64,000 bases of DNA from Amycolatopsis sp. NBC_01480 (GCF_036227205.1 NZ_CP109442.1:5952001-6016000); one strand, 5' to 3'; counted from the stretch's first letter, positions 36,001-45,700 are shown. The notes: generated from the letters alone by a model not told the origin. Numbers and translations: made by a program.

Positions 36001-37052
36001 TCGCCGCCGACCTCCAGCACGGTGATCCCCAGCCGGCCCTCCTCGGCCAGCAGCCGCGGCTCGCCGTAGGTGCCGCCGCCGTCGACCACGAGCACGATGT
36101 GCGGCAGCTCGGGAGTGGTGCCCGGACGGCGGGTGAACGCGGGACGGTCGCCCAGGTCCGGCCCCAGCAGCCCGGCCAGCTCAGCGGCCTCCGAGGCGAC
36201 GAGCCGGCGCGGCCCGGTCGCGTCGGCCTGCGCGGGGGCGGTGGCGTGCGGCAGCCACTTCGCCCAGTCCCAGTCGTGGGTCCGCTCCGGGTGCACGCAG
36301 AACGCGACGCGCAGGTCGGCGGGGGAGTGGAAGGTCACCAGCTGCGCCAGCAGCGCGCGCACCTGGCCGAGCACGTCCGGGCGCCGCCCGGAAAGCGTGG
36401 CCGCCGCGTACGACCGCAGCTGCAGCGAGACCGGCAGGCCCTCCACAGTGGAGTAGGTCCGGATGAAGTGCTTGAGGTTGGTCGACGAGACCGGGTCCAG
36501 GTCCTCCAGCGGCACGGTCTGGGGCGCGCGCAGCGGCGCCGCCAGCGGTTGCGGCCCGGTGGCCGCGCGCACCAGCGCGAAATGCCGGTCGCTGCGGCGG
36601 CGGTCCCAGTGCTGCCCGGTCTCCACGTACGCCCACAGGTCCGCCGGGTCCGGCTGCTGCGCGATCAGCGTCGCGCGCTGCATGTCGGCGATCGTGCGCA
36701 CCCGGGTGCGCAGGCCGGCGAGGTAACGCTGGTAGTCGCGGCGCTCCTCGTTGATCTGCGCCTTCTTCGCCATCCCGCCGCGGCCCAGCGACATGACCAC
36801 CATGCCGCCCATCGCGGTGATGAACAGCGCGCCGAAGATCCAGGTCATCACCCCGCCGTCGCGTCCGATGTAGACGAACGACATCGCGCCCATGCCGAGC
36901 ATCATCGGCAGGAACATCATGAGCTGCATCAACCCGCCCGAGCCGCTCTTGGGCAGCATCGGCGGGGACTGCAGCATGATCTCCCCGGGCTGCTCGCCGA
37001 GCAGGTCGAGGCGGTCACGGGTCGGGCTCATGCCCCGTATTTTGGCCACCAT
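33084..37052 (-). CDS. eccC: Type VII secretion ATPase EccC (fused EccCa/EccCb)
   Basis: 1322 residues. Two membrane helices near residues 40-90 anchor it, then come three FtsK/SpoIIIE-like ATPase domains. Walker A motifs are GATGSGKS (Lys492), GAPQSGKS (Lys841) and GDVESGKS (Lys1126). Walker B is VIIDEFSE in domain 1 but FVDNW in domain 2 and LVDDYE in domain 3, the degenerate form normal for the regulatory domains. EccC drives substrate passage through the T7SS inner-membrane complex and binds the C-terminal signal of WXG100 proteins. ATG 37031 (residue 8) is an alternative start. It is divergent from the substrate-eccD operon across 112 nt. Confidence 0.95.
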   Translation of the reverse strand: MVAKIRGMSPTRDRLDLLGEQPGEIMLQSPPMLPKSGSGGLMQLMMFLPMMLGMGAMSFVYIGRDGGVMTWIFGALFITAMGGMVVMSLGRGGMAKKAQINEERRDYQRYLAGLRTRVRTIADMQRATLIAQQPDPADLWAYVETGQHWDRRRSDRHFALVRAATGPQPLAAPLRAPQTVPLEDLDPVSSTNLKHFIRTYSTVEGLPVSLQLRSYAAATLSGRRPDVLGQVRALLAQLVTFHSPADLRVAFCVHPERTHDWDWAKWLPHATAPAQADATGPRRLVASEAAELAGLLGPDLGDRPAFTRRPGTTPELPHIVLVVDGGGTYGEPRLLAEEGRLGITVLEVGGEQPRAASNDHLLSLHVGADQLGMVVLDGGTEARLGFLGTPDQLDRGAAEALSRMLTPLYQGATVVSETPMSATFGLAGLLGIGDPRDTDTTVTWAPRAARDRLRIPLGVNPEGRPVDLDLKESAEGGMGPHGLVIGATGSGKSELLRTLVTALAVTHSSEKLNLALIDFKGGATFAGMTGLPHTCAVITNLSDDLALVDRMADALNGELLRRQELLHSAGNYASVRDYEKARADGVALRPLPSLLVIIDEFSELLSSRPEFIDLFVAIGRLGRSLGIHLLLASQRLEEGRLRGLDSHLSYRIGLRTFSASESRAVLGVADAYHLPPVPGSAYLKSDNDTLIRLKAAYVSGELPPRSRIVREDGQQLGVLPFLLTPVEVPVSAQPAVAAPEAGTGETIIGAMLSRLEGRGPEAHQIWLPPLSEPPTLDQLLPPLGDDPERGLCPLGWGGNGKLMIPVALVDKPFEQRRDMLWADFAGGAGHAVIVGAPQSGKSTLLKDIAAMLALTHTPAEVQLFVLDMGGGALAPIAGLPHVSGYATRRDAQRCRRVVAELTTLLEQREEFFAANGIESMATFRQRRAEFTESTEGREFGDVFLFVDNWTTIRQEYEQLEEQITGLATRGLGFGIHVLITLNQWIGARAQLRDAIGTRFELRLGDPADSSIDRKVAQNVPADRPGRGLTADKLHFLAALPRVDGDQRPDTIGAGGLDLVRRVTAAWPGARAPQVRLLPSEVALDALPAAPGRQITLGIAESNLRPVHLDFATDPHFVAFGDVESGKSSLLRAIATGISGAFTPEEALILVADYRRALLGVVDEPHLLGYAGAENQLTDLVDQCATAMRNRLPGPSVTPEQLRSRSWWRGPDLYVLVDDYELVAAVGRNPLLPLLEFLPQARDIGLHLVIARSSGGAGRALFEPVLQRIRELGSPGLVMSGAKEEGALMGEVKPSPQPPGRGTLVSRRGGTGLVQVAWTKPED

Positions 37053-37164
37053 TCACGGCCTCGCGGTGGGTACTTTTGCCGTCCGCTCGCCCCCGCACGC
37101 GAACTTACCCTCGTCCGAGTCGCCCTCACGGGGGATGCACCACAACGCGTCAGGAAGGAGAGCC

Positions 37165-37953
37165 GTGGTCACGACCGGCGAGTACCGGGCTGAGCCCGAG
37201 GCCATGCGCTCGACCGTCGGCAACGTCGGCGGCATCATCGCCCACGGCATCAACGCGGTCTCCGACCTGGAGAAGCTGGTCGTGCAGCCGGCCTCGTTCG
37301 CCACCTTCGGCAGCGCGGTCGCCGCGGCCAGCTCGGCACTGCACTCCAGCCAGGTCACGGCCGTGCGCAACCTGCTGCAGCTGCTCCAGCAGATCAACGG
37401 ACTGGTCAAGAGCAGCGCCGACGCCTACCAGGCGGCGGACCAGGCCGTGGCCGGCGGGTACGGCGGCCACGACGGGAACGCCGCGAGCCCGGCCCCCGCC
37501 ACGTCGTCGATCTGGGGCACCCCGCACGCCGGGGAGCTGGCCACACTCGCGATCAACGACAGTGCCGGCGCGCACGGCGAGCCCGGCTCGGTCGGCAATG
37601 TGCTGCGCTACCTCGGCGACGCCAACCTCGGCCGGCTCGGCGACCACCCGATCACCGGCACCCGCTTCCAGGGTGTCTCCGACTTCAACGACTGGCTCGC
37701 CGGCGACGCCGGCAACCAGGCGCGCGTGGGCCTCATCGAGGTCTACGCCGGCACCGCCCGCACCTTCGGCGACGTGCCCGGCGGCGTCCACTCGGGCGAC
37801 GTCGTGGTGGTGGAGCCGCTGCGCCCGGCCGGCTCGGGCCCGGTGATCGGCGTGGCCGGCGACGGCGGCGCCCTCTACAACCACGGCCTCGTCGACCCCG
37901 GTCTGCAGGGCCTGGCCAAGGTCAGCGTGTACCGGCCCGCGGCCGTCGTCTGA
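37165..37953 (+). CDS. T7SS-associated protein, helical head with beta-rich tail
   Basis: 262 residues from GTG 37165, which has a strong aaggag 5 nt upstream. Residues about 15-105 form ESX-like helices (STVGNVGGIIAHGINAVSDL to VKSSADAYQAADQAVAGGYG, carrying a YxxxD signal). The C-terminal half (from about IWGTPHAGELATLA) is probably an alpha/beta domain with VGLIEVYAGTARTFGDVP and GDVVVVEPL. The function of the tail is unknown. It is the first gene of an operon ending in eccD, so a secreted substrate or a system-specific factor is likely. Confidence 0.75.
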   Translation: MVTTGEYRAEPEAMRSTVGNVGGIIAHGINAVSDLEKLVVQPASFATFGSAVAAASSALHSSQVTAVRNLLQLLQQINGLVKSSADAYQAADQAVAGGYGGHDGNAASPAPATSSIWGTPHAGELATLAINDSAGAHGEPGSVGNVLRYLGDANLGRLGDHPITGTRFQGVSDFNDWLAGDAGNQARVGLIEVYAGTARTFGDVPGGVHSGDVVVVEPLRPAGSGPVIGVAGDGGALYNHGLVDPGLQGLAKVSVYRPAAVV

Positions 37954-37982
37954 CCCCCCGATTCCCCACCAAGGTAGGTGCG

Positions 37983-39062
37983 ATGCTGACTTTCCCGAAC
38001 TCCAGCGCGATGGACGCCACCGCGTCCTCGGGCGGCCCGATCACCGTGCTGCCGCAGATCGTCACCGGCCAGCCGGAGCAGATCGCGAAGCACGTGCTGG
38101 ACCTGCTGCACAAGGCGACCGAGTTCACCTCCCTCTACACGGAGCTGACCAAGGCCGCGGACGCGCTCGGCAAGACCTGGTCCGGCGCCGCCTCGGAATC
38201 GGCGCTGAAGAAGATCACCGACTCGCTCTCACAGCTGACCAAGATCATCGGCGTGGTGCAGAAGGGCGCCGAGCTGCTGGGCGTGTCCGGCACGCTGATC
38301 AAGACCGCGCAGGAGGCTTACCGCGCGGTGGTTTCGGCGGTGAACCCGACCGTCGCCTCGCTGATGTCGAACTGGTGGACGTACGGCGCCGCGGTGGCGC
38401 TGTCCACCGCGACGAGCGCTTCGCTGCGCGCGTTCATCACCTCGGTCGGCGCGCTGCTGAAGGCGCTCGGCGCGGTCGACCTGGCCAACCAGATCACGCA
38501 GGTGGCGCAGATCATCGGCGAGATCGAGAAGCTGTTCCACGGCGGGGACGCGGGCGCCGCGACCGCCGCCGGGGCCGCGGGCAACTCGACGGTTTCCGGC
38601 ACCCCGGTGACCGCGCCGATCACGCCCCCGCCGGTGGCCAGCGCGTCCGGGCAGCAGGCGGTCAGCGGCGCGACCGCGGGCGGCACCGGCGGTGGCGCGA
38701 CCGCAGGCGGCACGGGTGTCACCGCGGGCGGAACCGGTGGTGGCAACGGGGTTCCGGCCGGGCAGCCGTCGTTCACGAACTACACGCCGCCCGCGCTCGG
38801 CACCGCGAACGGCACCCCGCTGGACCCGTCCAACAGCTGGATCGCCGTCGACCCGTCCACGACTGCGCCGACCGCGCCCGCCGCGCCGACGGCCCCGGTC
38901 GCGCCCGCGGGGGCGAACGAGGTGGTCATCCACACCGACCTGTCCACCGGCCAGTCGACCGTCGAGGCGCCCTCGGGCCAGGACCTCGACATCAACCTGG
39001 ACCTCACCTACAACGGCCAGCACTTCCAGCAGCACGTGGACATCGACGCGAAGGGCGCCTAG
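37983..39062 (+). CDS. Putative T7SS substrate with WXG-type hairpin and low-complexity tail
   Basis: 359 residues. The N-terminal helices contain the turn TWSGAASESAL, then a hydrophobic helical pair around WWTYGAAVALSTATSASLRA. Residues about 190-310 are Gly/Thr/Ala/Pro repeats (GGTGGGATAGGTG type). The final 50 residues are beta-like (EVVIHTDLSTGQSTVEAPSG then LDINLDLTYNGQHFQQHVDI). It resembles EspB-like or other ESX-headed substrates in plan only. It lies 29 nt after the preceding gene and 3 nt before the next, in one operon with eccD. Confidence 0.72.
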   Translation: MLTFPNSSAMDATASSGGPITVLPQIVTGQPEQIAKHVLDLLHKATEFTSLYTELTKAADALGKTWSGAASESALKKITDSLSQLTKIIGVVQKGAELLGVSGTLIKTAQEAYRAVVSAVNPTVASLMSNWWTYGAAVALSTATSASLRAFITSVGALLKALGAVDLANQITQVAQIIGEIEKLFHGGDAGAATAAGAAGNSTVSGTPVTAPITPPPVASASGQQAVSGATAGGTGGGATAGGTGVTAGGTGGGNGVPAGQPSFTNYTPPALGTANGTPLDPSNSWIAVDPSTTAPTAPAAPTAPVAPAGANEVVIHTDLSTGQSTVEAPSGQDLDINLDLTYNGQHFQQHVDIDAKGA

Positions 39063-39065
39063 GCC

Positions 39066-40421
39066 ATGGCCGCCGTCGACGCCTCCGGCGTGGTCAGCTC
39101 GGTGCTGTCGAGCTACCGGCAGGTGCTGGTGGAGTACCAGCGCCGGGTCACGGGCGACCCGGCGGCGCTGAACGCCGCGTCGCAACGGTGCAGCACCCAG
39201 GCGTCGACGGTGACCGGCAAGGCGACCGAGATTTCCCAGTCGGCCAAGGACCTTCACACCGATTGGGACGGAGACGCCTACACCGCGTACGCCACCGCGG
39301 CGGAAAAACTGGCCGAAGACCTGAACGAGCACGCCACGAAACTGGCCGACCAGGGCAAAAGGCTGGCCACGGCCGCGCAGTACCTGCAATCGGCGCGCGC
39401 GGCCGTGGACTCCGTGCTCGCGCAGTTCGACCAGTACGGCGCCCAGCTGACCAGCCAGGCCAAGTCGGCCGACTCGAACGCGGTCGGCGCGTTCATCTCC
39501 GCCGCCCGTCAGCTCGGCGAACAGGCGGTGGCCGCGGCAAAGCAGGTGTCCGACGAGCTGTCCGACGCGCTCGCCCAGCTGTTCCCGGCCGAGGGCGTCG
39601 GACGGCTGGAGCACGAGCTGGGCAAGTGGGGCACGGGCGCGTTGCACTGGCTCAACGGCGAGCCGCTCGACGGCCGCAAGCGCCCGCGCACCGTGCCGTC
39701 CTGGTTCGGCAACTCCGGCTGGAAGAAGCTCACCGCGGACGGCCTCGAAGGCACGCGCGCGCCGAAGAAGGCGAACACGCCCTTCGGCCAGCCCGAGCCC
39801 GAGGGGCTGAAGGACAAGCTCGCCAAGAGCACCGAGATCACCTACGCGAAGACGCAGCACGAGCAGGACGGCCTCGACCCGGAGTACGACGGGAAGATCA
39901 CTTCCCAAGGCTGGGATGCGAAGGCGTCCGGGCACGCGGAACTCGCGGCGCTGCACGGTGAGCTCCAAGGAAAGCAGGAGTGGGGCGTCGCGGAGGCCAG
40001 CGCGAAGGGCACGGCGTTCGCGGGCGGTGAGGTGTCCGGCTCGGCGCAGCTCGGGGCGCATGGGCTCGGCGTGCACGGTGACGTGTTCGTCGGCGGAAAG
40101 GTCGAGGGTGAGGTGGCGGCCGACGTCGCCGGTGTCGGCGTCGGGGCGAACGGCACGCTGCAGTACGGCCTCGGCGCGCAGCTCGACGGGCAGGCGGTGT
40201 ACGACGCCGGGCACATCAAGGTGAACTTCAAGGCTGGGGTCGCGCTCGGCCTCGGTGCGGGCGTCGGCGCGAAGATCGACATCGACCTGCCGAAGCTGGG
40301 CCACACCATCACCGAGTACGGCGGCGCGGCCGTCGACGCGGTCGGCTCCACCGCGAGCCAGGCGGCCGACGCCGTCGGCCACGCGTGGAACGACGCCGCC
40401 AACTACGTGGGCTCGTGGTGA
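39066..40421 (+). CDS. WXG-headed putative T7SS effector with glycine-rich beta C-terminus
   Basis: 451 residues. The first about 125 residues are a WXG100-type hairpin (turn TDWDGDAYTAY, Trp67/Gly69), followed by a second helical region to about 175. The middle (about 180-280) is charged with conserved Trp (LGKWGTGALHWLN, PSWFGNSGWKKL). The last 160 residues alternate glycine and beta-prone residues (GTAFAGGEVSGSAQLGAHG, VGVGANGTLQYGLGAQLDG, AGVALGLGAGVGAKIDIDL), as in membrane-inserting or fibrous domains. No known family recognised. It overlaps the next gene by 4 nt. Confidence 0.7.
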   Translation: MAAVDASGVVSSVLSSYRQVLVEYQRRVTGDPAALNAASQRCSTQASTVTGKATEISQSAKDLHTDWDGDAYTAYATAAEKLAEDLNEHATKLADQGKRLATAAQYLQSARAAVDSVLAQFDQYGAQLTSQAKSADSNAVGAFISAARQLGEQAVAAAKQVSDELSDALAQLFPAEGVGRLEHELGKWGTGALHWLNGEPLDGRKRPRTVPSWFGNSGWKKLTADGLEGTRAPKKANTPFGQPEPEGLKDKLAKSTEITYAKTQHEQDGLDPEYDGKITSQGWDAKASGHAELAALHGELQGKQEWGVAEASAKGTAFAGGEVSGSAQLGAHGLGVHGDVFVGGKVEGEVAADVAGVGVGANGTLQYGLGAQLDGQAVYDAGHIKVNFKAGVALGLGAGVGAKIDIDLPKLGHTITEYGGAAVDAVGSTASQAADAVGHAWNDAANYVGSW

Positions 40422-40936
40422 GCGGCATGGCCCCGGACACGGTTTCGCTCCCGCTGGGCTTCGACGTCCCCGAGGGGTGGACGCCGCTCGAACCGGCGGA
40501 GGCGGGCGCGCCGGGGGTGGTGTTCGTCGCCGTGCACCGCGAGCCGGGCGCGGACTTCACCCCGAACATCACACTCGGCGTGCGGCAGCGGCCCGATCCG
40601 GCCTCCATGGCCGAAATCGCCGAAGAGGCGGTCGAACGGCTGGGCCGGACCATGGCGCTGCTCGACGTGGCCGGCCGCCAGGAGATCGGCGACGCCACCG
40701 CGCCCGGCGTCACGCAGGTGCTGCGGATGCGCACCGGCGAGGGCCAGGACCTGGTGCAGACGCAGGTCCACCTGAGCGTGCCCGGTCCCGACGGGCCGGT
40801 GGACCGCGTGGTGCTGGAACTCGTCTTCACCGCCGCGCCCGAGGCCGCGCAGCGGCTCACCCCCGACTTCCGGCAGTTCGTCGCCAGCGTGCGCTTGCGC
40901 CGGAAAAACCCCGCAGGAGAAGGAGAACCGTCGTGA
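40418..40936 (+). CDS. Mog1/PsbP-like (LpqN/DUF1795-type) protein
   Basis: 172 residues from GTG 40418, overlapping the preceding stop as GTGA. It opens SLPLGFDVPEGWTPLEPAEA, a typical start for the Mog1/PsbP alpha-beta-alpha fold, and later has TPNITLGVRQRP, then MALLDVAGRQEIGD and a C-terminal LTPDFRQFVASVRL helix. There is no signal peptide. Related proteins accompany T7SS clusters and may act as chaperones or immunity proteins; the position directly after the WXG-headed effector makes that gene its likely partner. Confidence 0.6.
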   Translation: MSGMAPDTVSLPLGFDVPEGWTPLEPAEAGAPGVVFVAVHREPGADFTPNITLGVRQRPDPASMAEIAEEAVERLGRTMALLDVAGRQEIGDATAPGVTQVLRMRTGEGQDLVQTQVHLSVPGPDGPVDRVVLELVFTAAPEAAQRLTPDFRQFVASVRLRRKNPAGEGEPS

Positions 40937-41256
40937 CCGACCCCTATGCCGTGCCGGACATGGACGAGCTGCTGGCGCAGGTCCGCCGGCAGACCGACGA
41001 GGTCCAGCGCATCCAGCGCTCGGTGGAGGCGATGGAGGTCAAAGCGGCCTCGCGGCAGAACGAGGTCAGCGTGGTGCTGCGCGGCGACGGCCGGTTCACC
41101 TCGATCGACATCGACCCGCGCGCGATCCGGGAGTACGACGCCCGCAACCTCTCGGAGATCGTGCTGGAGGCCGTGAACGCGGGCCTGCAGAAGCTGGCCG
41201 AGGCGAGCAGCGCGAAGTTCGCCCCGGTGATCGAGGCGTCCAGGTCCGTGCAGTGA
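40933..41256 (+). CDS. YbaB/EbfC-family nucleoid-type protein (EspL-like)
   Basis: 107 residues from GTG 40933, which overlaps the previous stop and has a strong aggagaaggag upstream. The long N-terminal helix (DELLAQVRRQTDEVQRIQRS) and the beta hairpin NEVSVVLRGDGRFTSIDIDP are the YbaB fold, followed by a C-terminal helix. Family members bind DNA, and in ESX clusters a YbaB-like protein (EspL) affects substrate levels. Here it overlaps eccD by 4 nt, so it is a fixed part of the secretion operon. Confidence 0.78.
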   Translation: MTDPYAVPDMDELLAQVRRQTDEVQRIQRSVEAMEVKAASRQNEVSVVLRGDGRFTSIDIDPRAIREYDARNLSEIVLEAVNAGLQKLAEASSAKFAPVIEASRSVQ

Positions 41257-42635
41257 GCGCGCCCGCCGCGCTGGCCGGCTCGACCCGGCGCGTGACGATC
41301 GTGACCCCGCGGGCCCGGGTGGACGTCGCGCTGCCGCAGCAGAGCACGTTCGCGGAGCTGGTGCCGCAGCTGGTGCGGCTGGCCGGCGCGTCCGGCCAGG
41401 CCGCGGCCGAGCACCCGGGCTGGGTGCTCTCCCGGCTCGGCGGCGCGCCGCTCGCGCTCGGCCTGACCGTGGCCGCCGCGCAGGTGCGCGACGGCGAAGT
41501 GCTGCACCTGACCCCGCGGGAGCGCCCGCGGGGTCCGCTGCTGTTCGACGACGTGGTGGACTCGATCGCCAGCGTCGGGGAGTCCGCTTCGAACGCGTGG
41601 GGCCCGAAGATCGCGCGCCGTTCCGGCATCGCCGCGGCCGTGGTGCTGCTGCTCGGCGGCGGGCTGCTGGTGCAGGCCGCCACCTCGGGCAGCGCGCTCG
41701 CGCCGATCAGCACCGGGCTGCTCGCGGTGGTACTGCTGCTCGGCGGTGGCGCGCTGAGCCGGGCGTACGGCGACTCGGGCGCGGGCTCGGCCGGCGCGCT
41801 GGCCGGCGTCGGCGTGGCGCTGCTCGCCGGGATGTCGATCCTGCCGCCGCACCCGCTGTTCTCGCTCTCGGCCGGCCCCCTGGCCGCGGGGCTGGCCGCG
41901 GTGACCGTTTACGGCGTGCTGGCCGCGGTGTCGGTCGCCGACCGGCTGCCGTGGTTCGTCGCGGTGACGGTCTCGGCGGGGTTCGGTGCGATCACCACGG
42001 GCGTGGTGCTGCTGGCCGGGGTGAAGCCGGTCGCGGCGGCCGCGGTCGCCGCCGTGGTGGCGACCGCGCTGGCCGCGGTCGCGCCGATGCTCGCGCTGCG
42101 CCTCGGCCGGCTGCCGCTGCCCCGGGTGCCGGACGACATGGAGTCGTTCCGCGCCAACGAACAACCGTCGTTCGGCGAGGACATGGTCGGCCGGACCACG
42201 CACGCGCAGGCGTTGCTGACCGGGCTGCTGGTGGCGCTCGGCCTGGTGGTGCTGGCGTCGGCGATCACGCTCGCGGCGGCGGGCGGGCCGTGGGAGGCCG
42301 GGCTCACCGGGCTGCTGGGCATCGGCTGGGGCCAGCGTTCGCGCTCGTACGCCGGGCGCACGCAACGCCTCGTGCTGGCGGGCTTCGGCGTTGTGATCCT
42401 GCTTACGGCCGGCGGCTGGCTGCTCGCGGACGGCAACCGCATGGCCATTTTCGTGGCCGGCCTGGTGTTCGTGCTCGCGGCGATCGTCTGCCTGACCTAC
42501 GCGACGCGGGTGGCGCGCGGGGTGCGTTCGCCGTACTGGTCCCGGCTCCTGGACGTCTCGGAGTTCTTGGTGCTGCTGTCCTTGGTGCCGTTCGTGGCGA
42601 TGATCGCCGGGGTGTACCAGGCCGTGCGAGGCTGA
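41253..42635 (+). CDS. eccD: Type VII secretion integral membrane protein EccD
   Basis: 460 residues from GTG 41253. The first about 95 residues form the ubiquitin-like cytosolic domain (RRVTIVTPRARVDVALPQQS to DGEVLHLTPRERP). About 11 membrane helices follow, from IAAAVVLLLGGGLLV to LLSLVPFVAMIAGVYQA. The long loop between helices (MESFRANEQPSFGEDMVGRT) is typical of the family. EccD forms the inner-membrane pore complex with EccB, EccC and EccE. It is the last of six tightly spaced genes starting at 37165. Confidence 0.92.
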   Translation: MSAPAALAGSTRRVTIVTPRARVDVALPQQSTFAELVPQLVRLAGASGQAAAEHPGWVLSRLGGAPLALGLTVAAAQVRDGEVLHLTPRERPRGPLLFDDVVDSIASVGESASNAWGPKIARRSGIAAAVVLLLGGGLLVQAATSGSALAPISTGLLAVVLLLGGGALSRAYGDSGAGSAGALAGVGVALLAGMSILPPHPLFSLSAGPLAAGLAAVTVYGVLAAVSVADRLPWFVAVTVSAGFGAITTGVVLLAGVKPVAAAAVAAVVATALAAVAPMLALRLGRLPLPRVPDDMESFRANEQPSFGEDMVGRTTHAQALLTGLLVALGLVVLASAITLAAAGGPWEAGLTGLLGIGWGQRSRSYAGRTQRLVLAGFGVVILLTAGGWLLADGNRMAIFVAGLVFVLAAIVCLTYATRVARGVRSPYWSRLLDVSEFLVLLSLVPFVAMIAGVYQAVRG

Positions 42636-42794
42636 GGCGTCCGATTTCGACAGTTCCGGGCAAAGCCGTGGTGTGCTCGCGCAAGATCCACAGCACAAAC
42701 GGTCGCGATCGGACTGCGCTCCGGGCTGACCGGAACGCTGGTCTGGTAATTTCCGCGACTGGTACTGGATCAGGCAGATGGGCAGGTCGCGCGC

Positions 42795-45700
42795 GTGAGT
42801 AACCCGTTAGTTGCGCCGACGGAGGATTCGACCAAGGCGTATTCGGGCATTTCCCTGGCCGAATCGGCTGCCGGGTTGTCGGATGCGATCAAGTCGGGTG
42901 ACTGGGCGTCGGTGGCGATGGGTGCGGTCGGCACCGCGCTGGACGCGCTGTCCATGGCGATGGATCCCTTCGGGGCGATCCTCGCGGCGGGCGTGAGCTG
43001 GCTGATGGAGCACGTCGGCCCGCTGAAGGAAGCACTGAACGGCCTCACCGGAAACGCGGACGAGATCGCCGCGCAGTCGCAGACCTGGGCGAACGTCGCC
43101 AAAGAGCTGGAAAGCGTCGGCCAGGACCTGGACGCCATGGTCAAGGCCGACCTCCAGTCCTGGACCGGCCCCGCGGGCGACGCGTACCGGCAGCGCACGC
43201 AGGACACCGTGGCGTTGCTCCAGTCCGCGCAGAAGGGCTGCGAAGGTGCGTCTTCCGGGGTGAAAACCGCCGGCGAGGTCGTCGGCGCCGTCCGCACCCT
43301 GGTCCGCGACATCATCTCCGAGCTGGTCGGCCACATGATCAGCTGGGCGTTGCAGGTGCTGTTCACCCTCGGCATCGGCATGGTCTGGGTGGTCCCCCAG
43401 GTGGTCGCGGCCGTCGCGAAGACCGCGTCGTCGATCGCGAGCGTGACGACGAAGCTGGTCAAGGCGCTCAAGGCGCTGATCCCGCTGCTGAAGAAGGCCG
43501 GGACCCTGTTCGAGGACGCCGGCAAGGCGTTGAAGGGCCTCAAGGGCGGCAAGATCGACGCGCCGCCGAAGGTATCGAAGATCGACAGCACGCCGAAAGC
43601 CCCGGAGATCAAGGGCGGCGGTGGCACGCCCAAGAGCGGTGACGAGTCCGTCACCACGTCCGGCGATCATTCCGGGACCGGCGGCGACTCGACCACGACG
43701 TCGGGTGATCACCCGGTCCCGAAGCCGAACGAGTCCCACGGCTCCGGCGGGGAAAACCCGCCGGTGCAGCCGAAACCCGAGCCGGGGCCCAGTGAACTGC
43801 CGGGTGATAAGCCCAATGGCGCCACCGGGAGCACAACGCCGCCGGGCGACAACCCTCGCGGCACCGCCGTCGGCAAGAACGGCCGCGTCTGCGAAACCGA
43901 CCCGGTCGACGTCGCCACCGGCGAGATGGTGCTCGACCAGACCGACCTGGTGCTGCCGCTGCGGCTCGAGCTGGCGCTGGAGCGCATGCACGTGTCGTCC
44001 TACCGCGCGGGCCGCTGGTTCGGCGCGTCCTGGGCGTCCACAGTGGACCAGCGGCTCGAGGTCGGCCGCGAGGGCATCCGCTACTTCTCGCCCGACGGCA
44101 TGATCCTGGTGTTTCCGCTGCCCGCGCCCGGCACCTCGGTGCTGCCGGTGGAGGGGCCGCGGCTGTCGCTCACGCGCCGGCTCGACGGCGGCTACGGCCT
44201 CGAAGGCCCGGTGCACGGCACCCAGCTGCGGTTCGACCCGGTGCCCGGCGAGCGCGCCGGCGTGCTCCCGCTCGCCACGGTCACCGGGGCCGGGCAGAGC
44301 TACCGCATCGAGTACGGCCCCGACGCGAGCCCGTCGCGGATCCGGCACTCCGACGGCTACCAGGTCGAGTTCACCACCGCCCGCGGCCGGATCACCGCGA
44401 TCTCCGTGGTGGACCCCGACGCGGACGTGCGCGCGGCGGCCACCCGCTACGGCTACGACGCCGACGGCCGGCTCACCCAGGTGGTCAACTCCTCGGGCCG
44501 GCCGATGCTGTTCGACTACGACACCCACGGCCGGATCACCGGCTGGCAGGACCGCAACGGCACCTGGTACCGGTATGTCTACGACGCCGCCGGCCGATGC
44601 GTGAAGACGGTGGGGGACAAGGGTTTCCGCGACGGCAGCTTCGCCTACGACCGCGAGCGGCTGGTCACCACGTACACCGACTCGCTCGGGCACCGCACCG
44701 AGTACCACCTCAACGAGGCCAACCAGGTCGTGCGCGAGGTGGACGCGGCGGGCCACACCCGGGAGTCCGCTTGGGACCGGTACGACCGGCTCCTGGCCCG
44801 CACCGACCAGCTCGGGCGCGTCACTTCGTATGAGTACGACGGCGACGGCGCGCTGAGCCGGGTCGTCCGGCCGGACGGCAGCGTCGTGCACGTCCACCTG
44901 CGCGAGGGCGCCGTCGCCGCGATCAGCGTGCGCGACGCCGAGCGCACCTGGACGCGGGTGTACGACGAGGCACCGGACCCGTTCAACGGGCAGCTCGGCG
45001 TCGCGGCCGGATTCCGGCACCAGGGCGTCGGCAGTAACGCGCCGGCGCCGGACGCGGTCGAAGAAGCGGCGCAGCCGTCGGAGGGCTACGTCCCGGACAT
45101 GTTCGGCCGTCCCGCGCTGGTTTCGGCGCCCGGTGGGCAGGTTCGCCTGGACTGGACCGTCGAAGGACTGCGCGCGGCCCGCGTCGGCCCGGGCGGCGGC
45201 CGTGCACAGTGGACGTACGACGCCGAGGGCAACGACGTCGCACACATGGACGAAACCGGTGCGGTCACCCGGCGCGAGTACGGGCCGTTCGACGTCGTAG
45301 TGGCCACTGTGGACGCTGCCGGGGCGCGCACTACTTACACGTACGACACCGAGCTGCGGCTCGCGTCGGTGACCAACCCGGTCGGGCTGACCTGGTACTA
45401 CCTGCGCGACCACGAGGGCCGCATCACCGAGGAACGCGACTTCGACGGGCGCACGCTGCGTTTCGAGTACGACGCCATGGGCCGGCTTTCCCGTTCGCTG
45501 AACGGGCTCGGCGAACTGGTCGAGTACACCTACGACACGCTGGGCAACGTGGTCGGGCGGCGCACCTCGTCCGGGCTCACCACCTACTCGTACGACCCGG
45601 TCGGCCGGCTCGTCCGCGCGGCCAACGCCGACGCGGTGATCGAGTACGAGCGCGACGAGCGCGGCCGGGTGATCGCGCAGACCACCAACGGCCGCACCAC

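Noticed and set aside
33708..37193. 1161-codon plus-strand open frame opposite eccC
   Set aside because: Arg/Gln/His-rich shadow with no motif; eccC on the other strand has three Walker A sites and explains the region.
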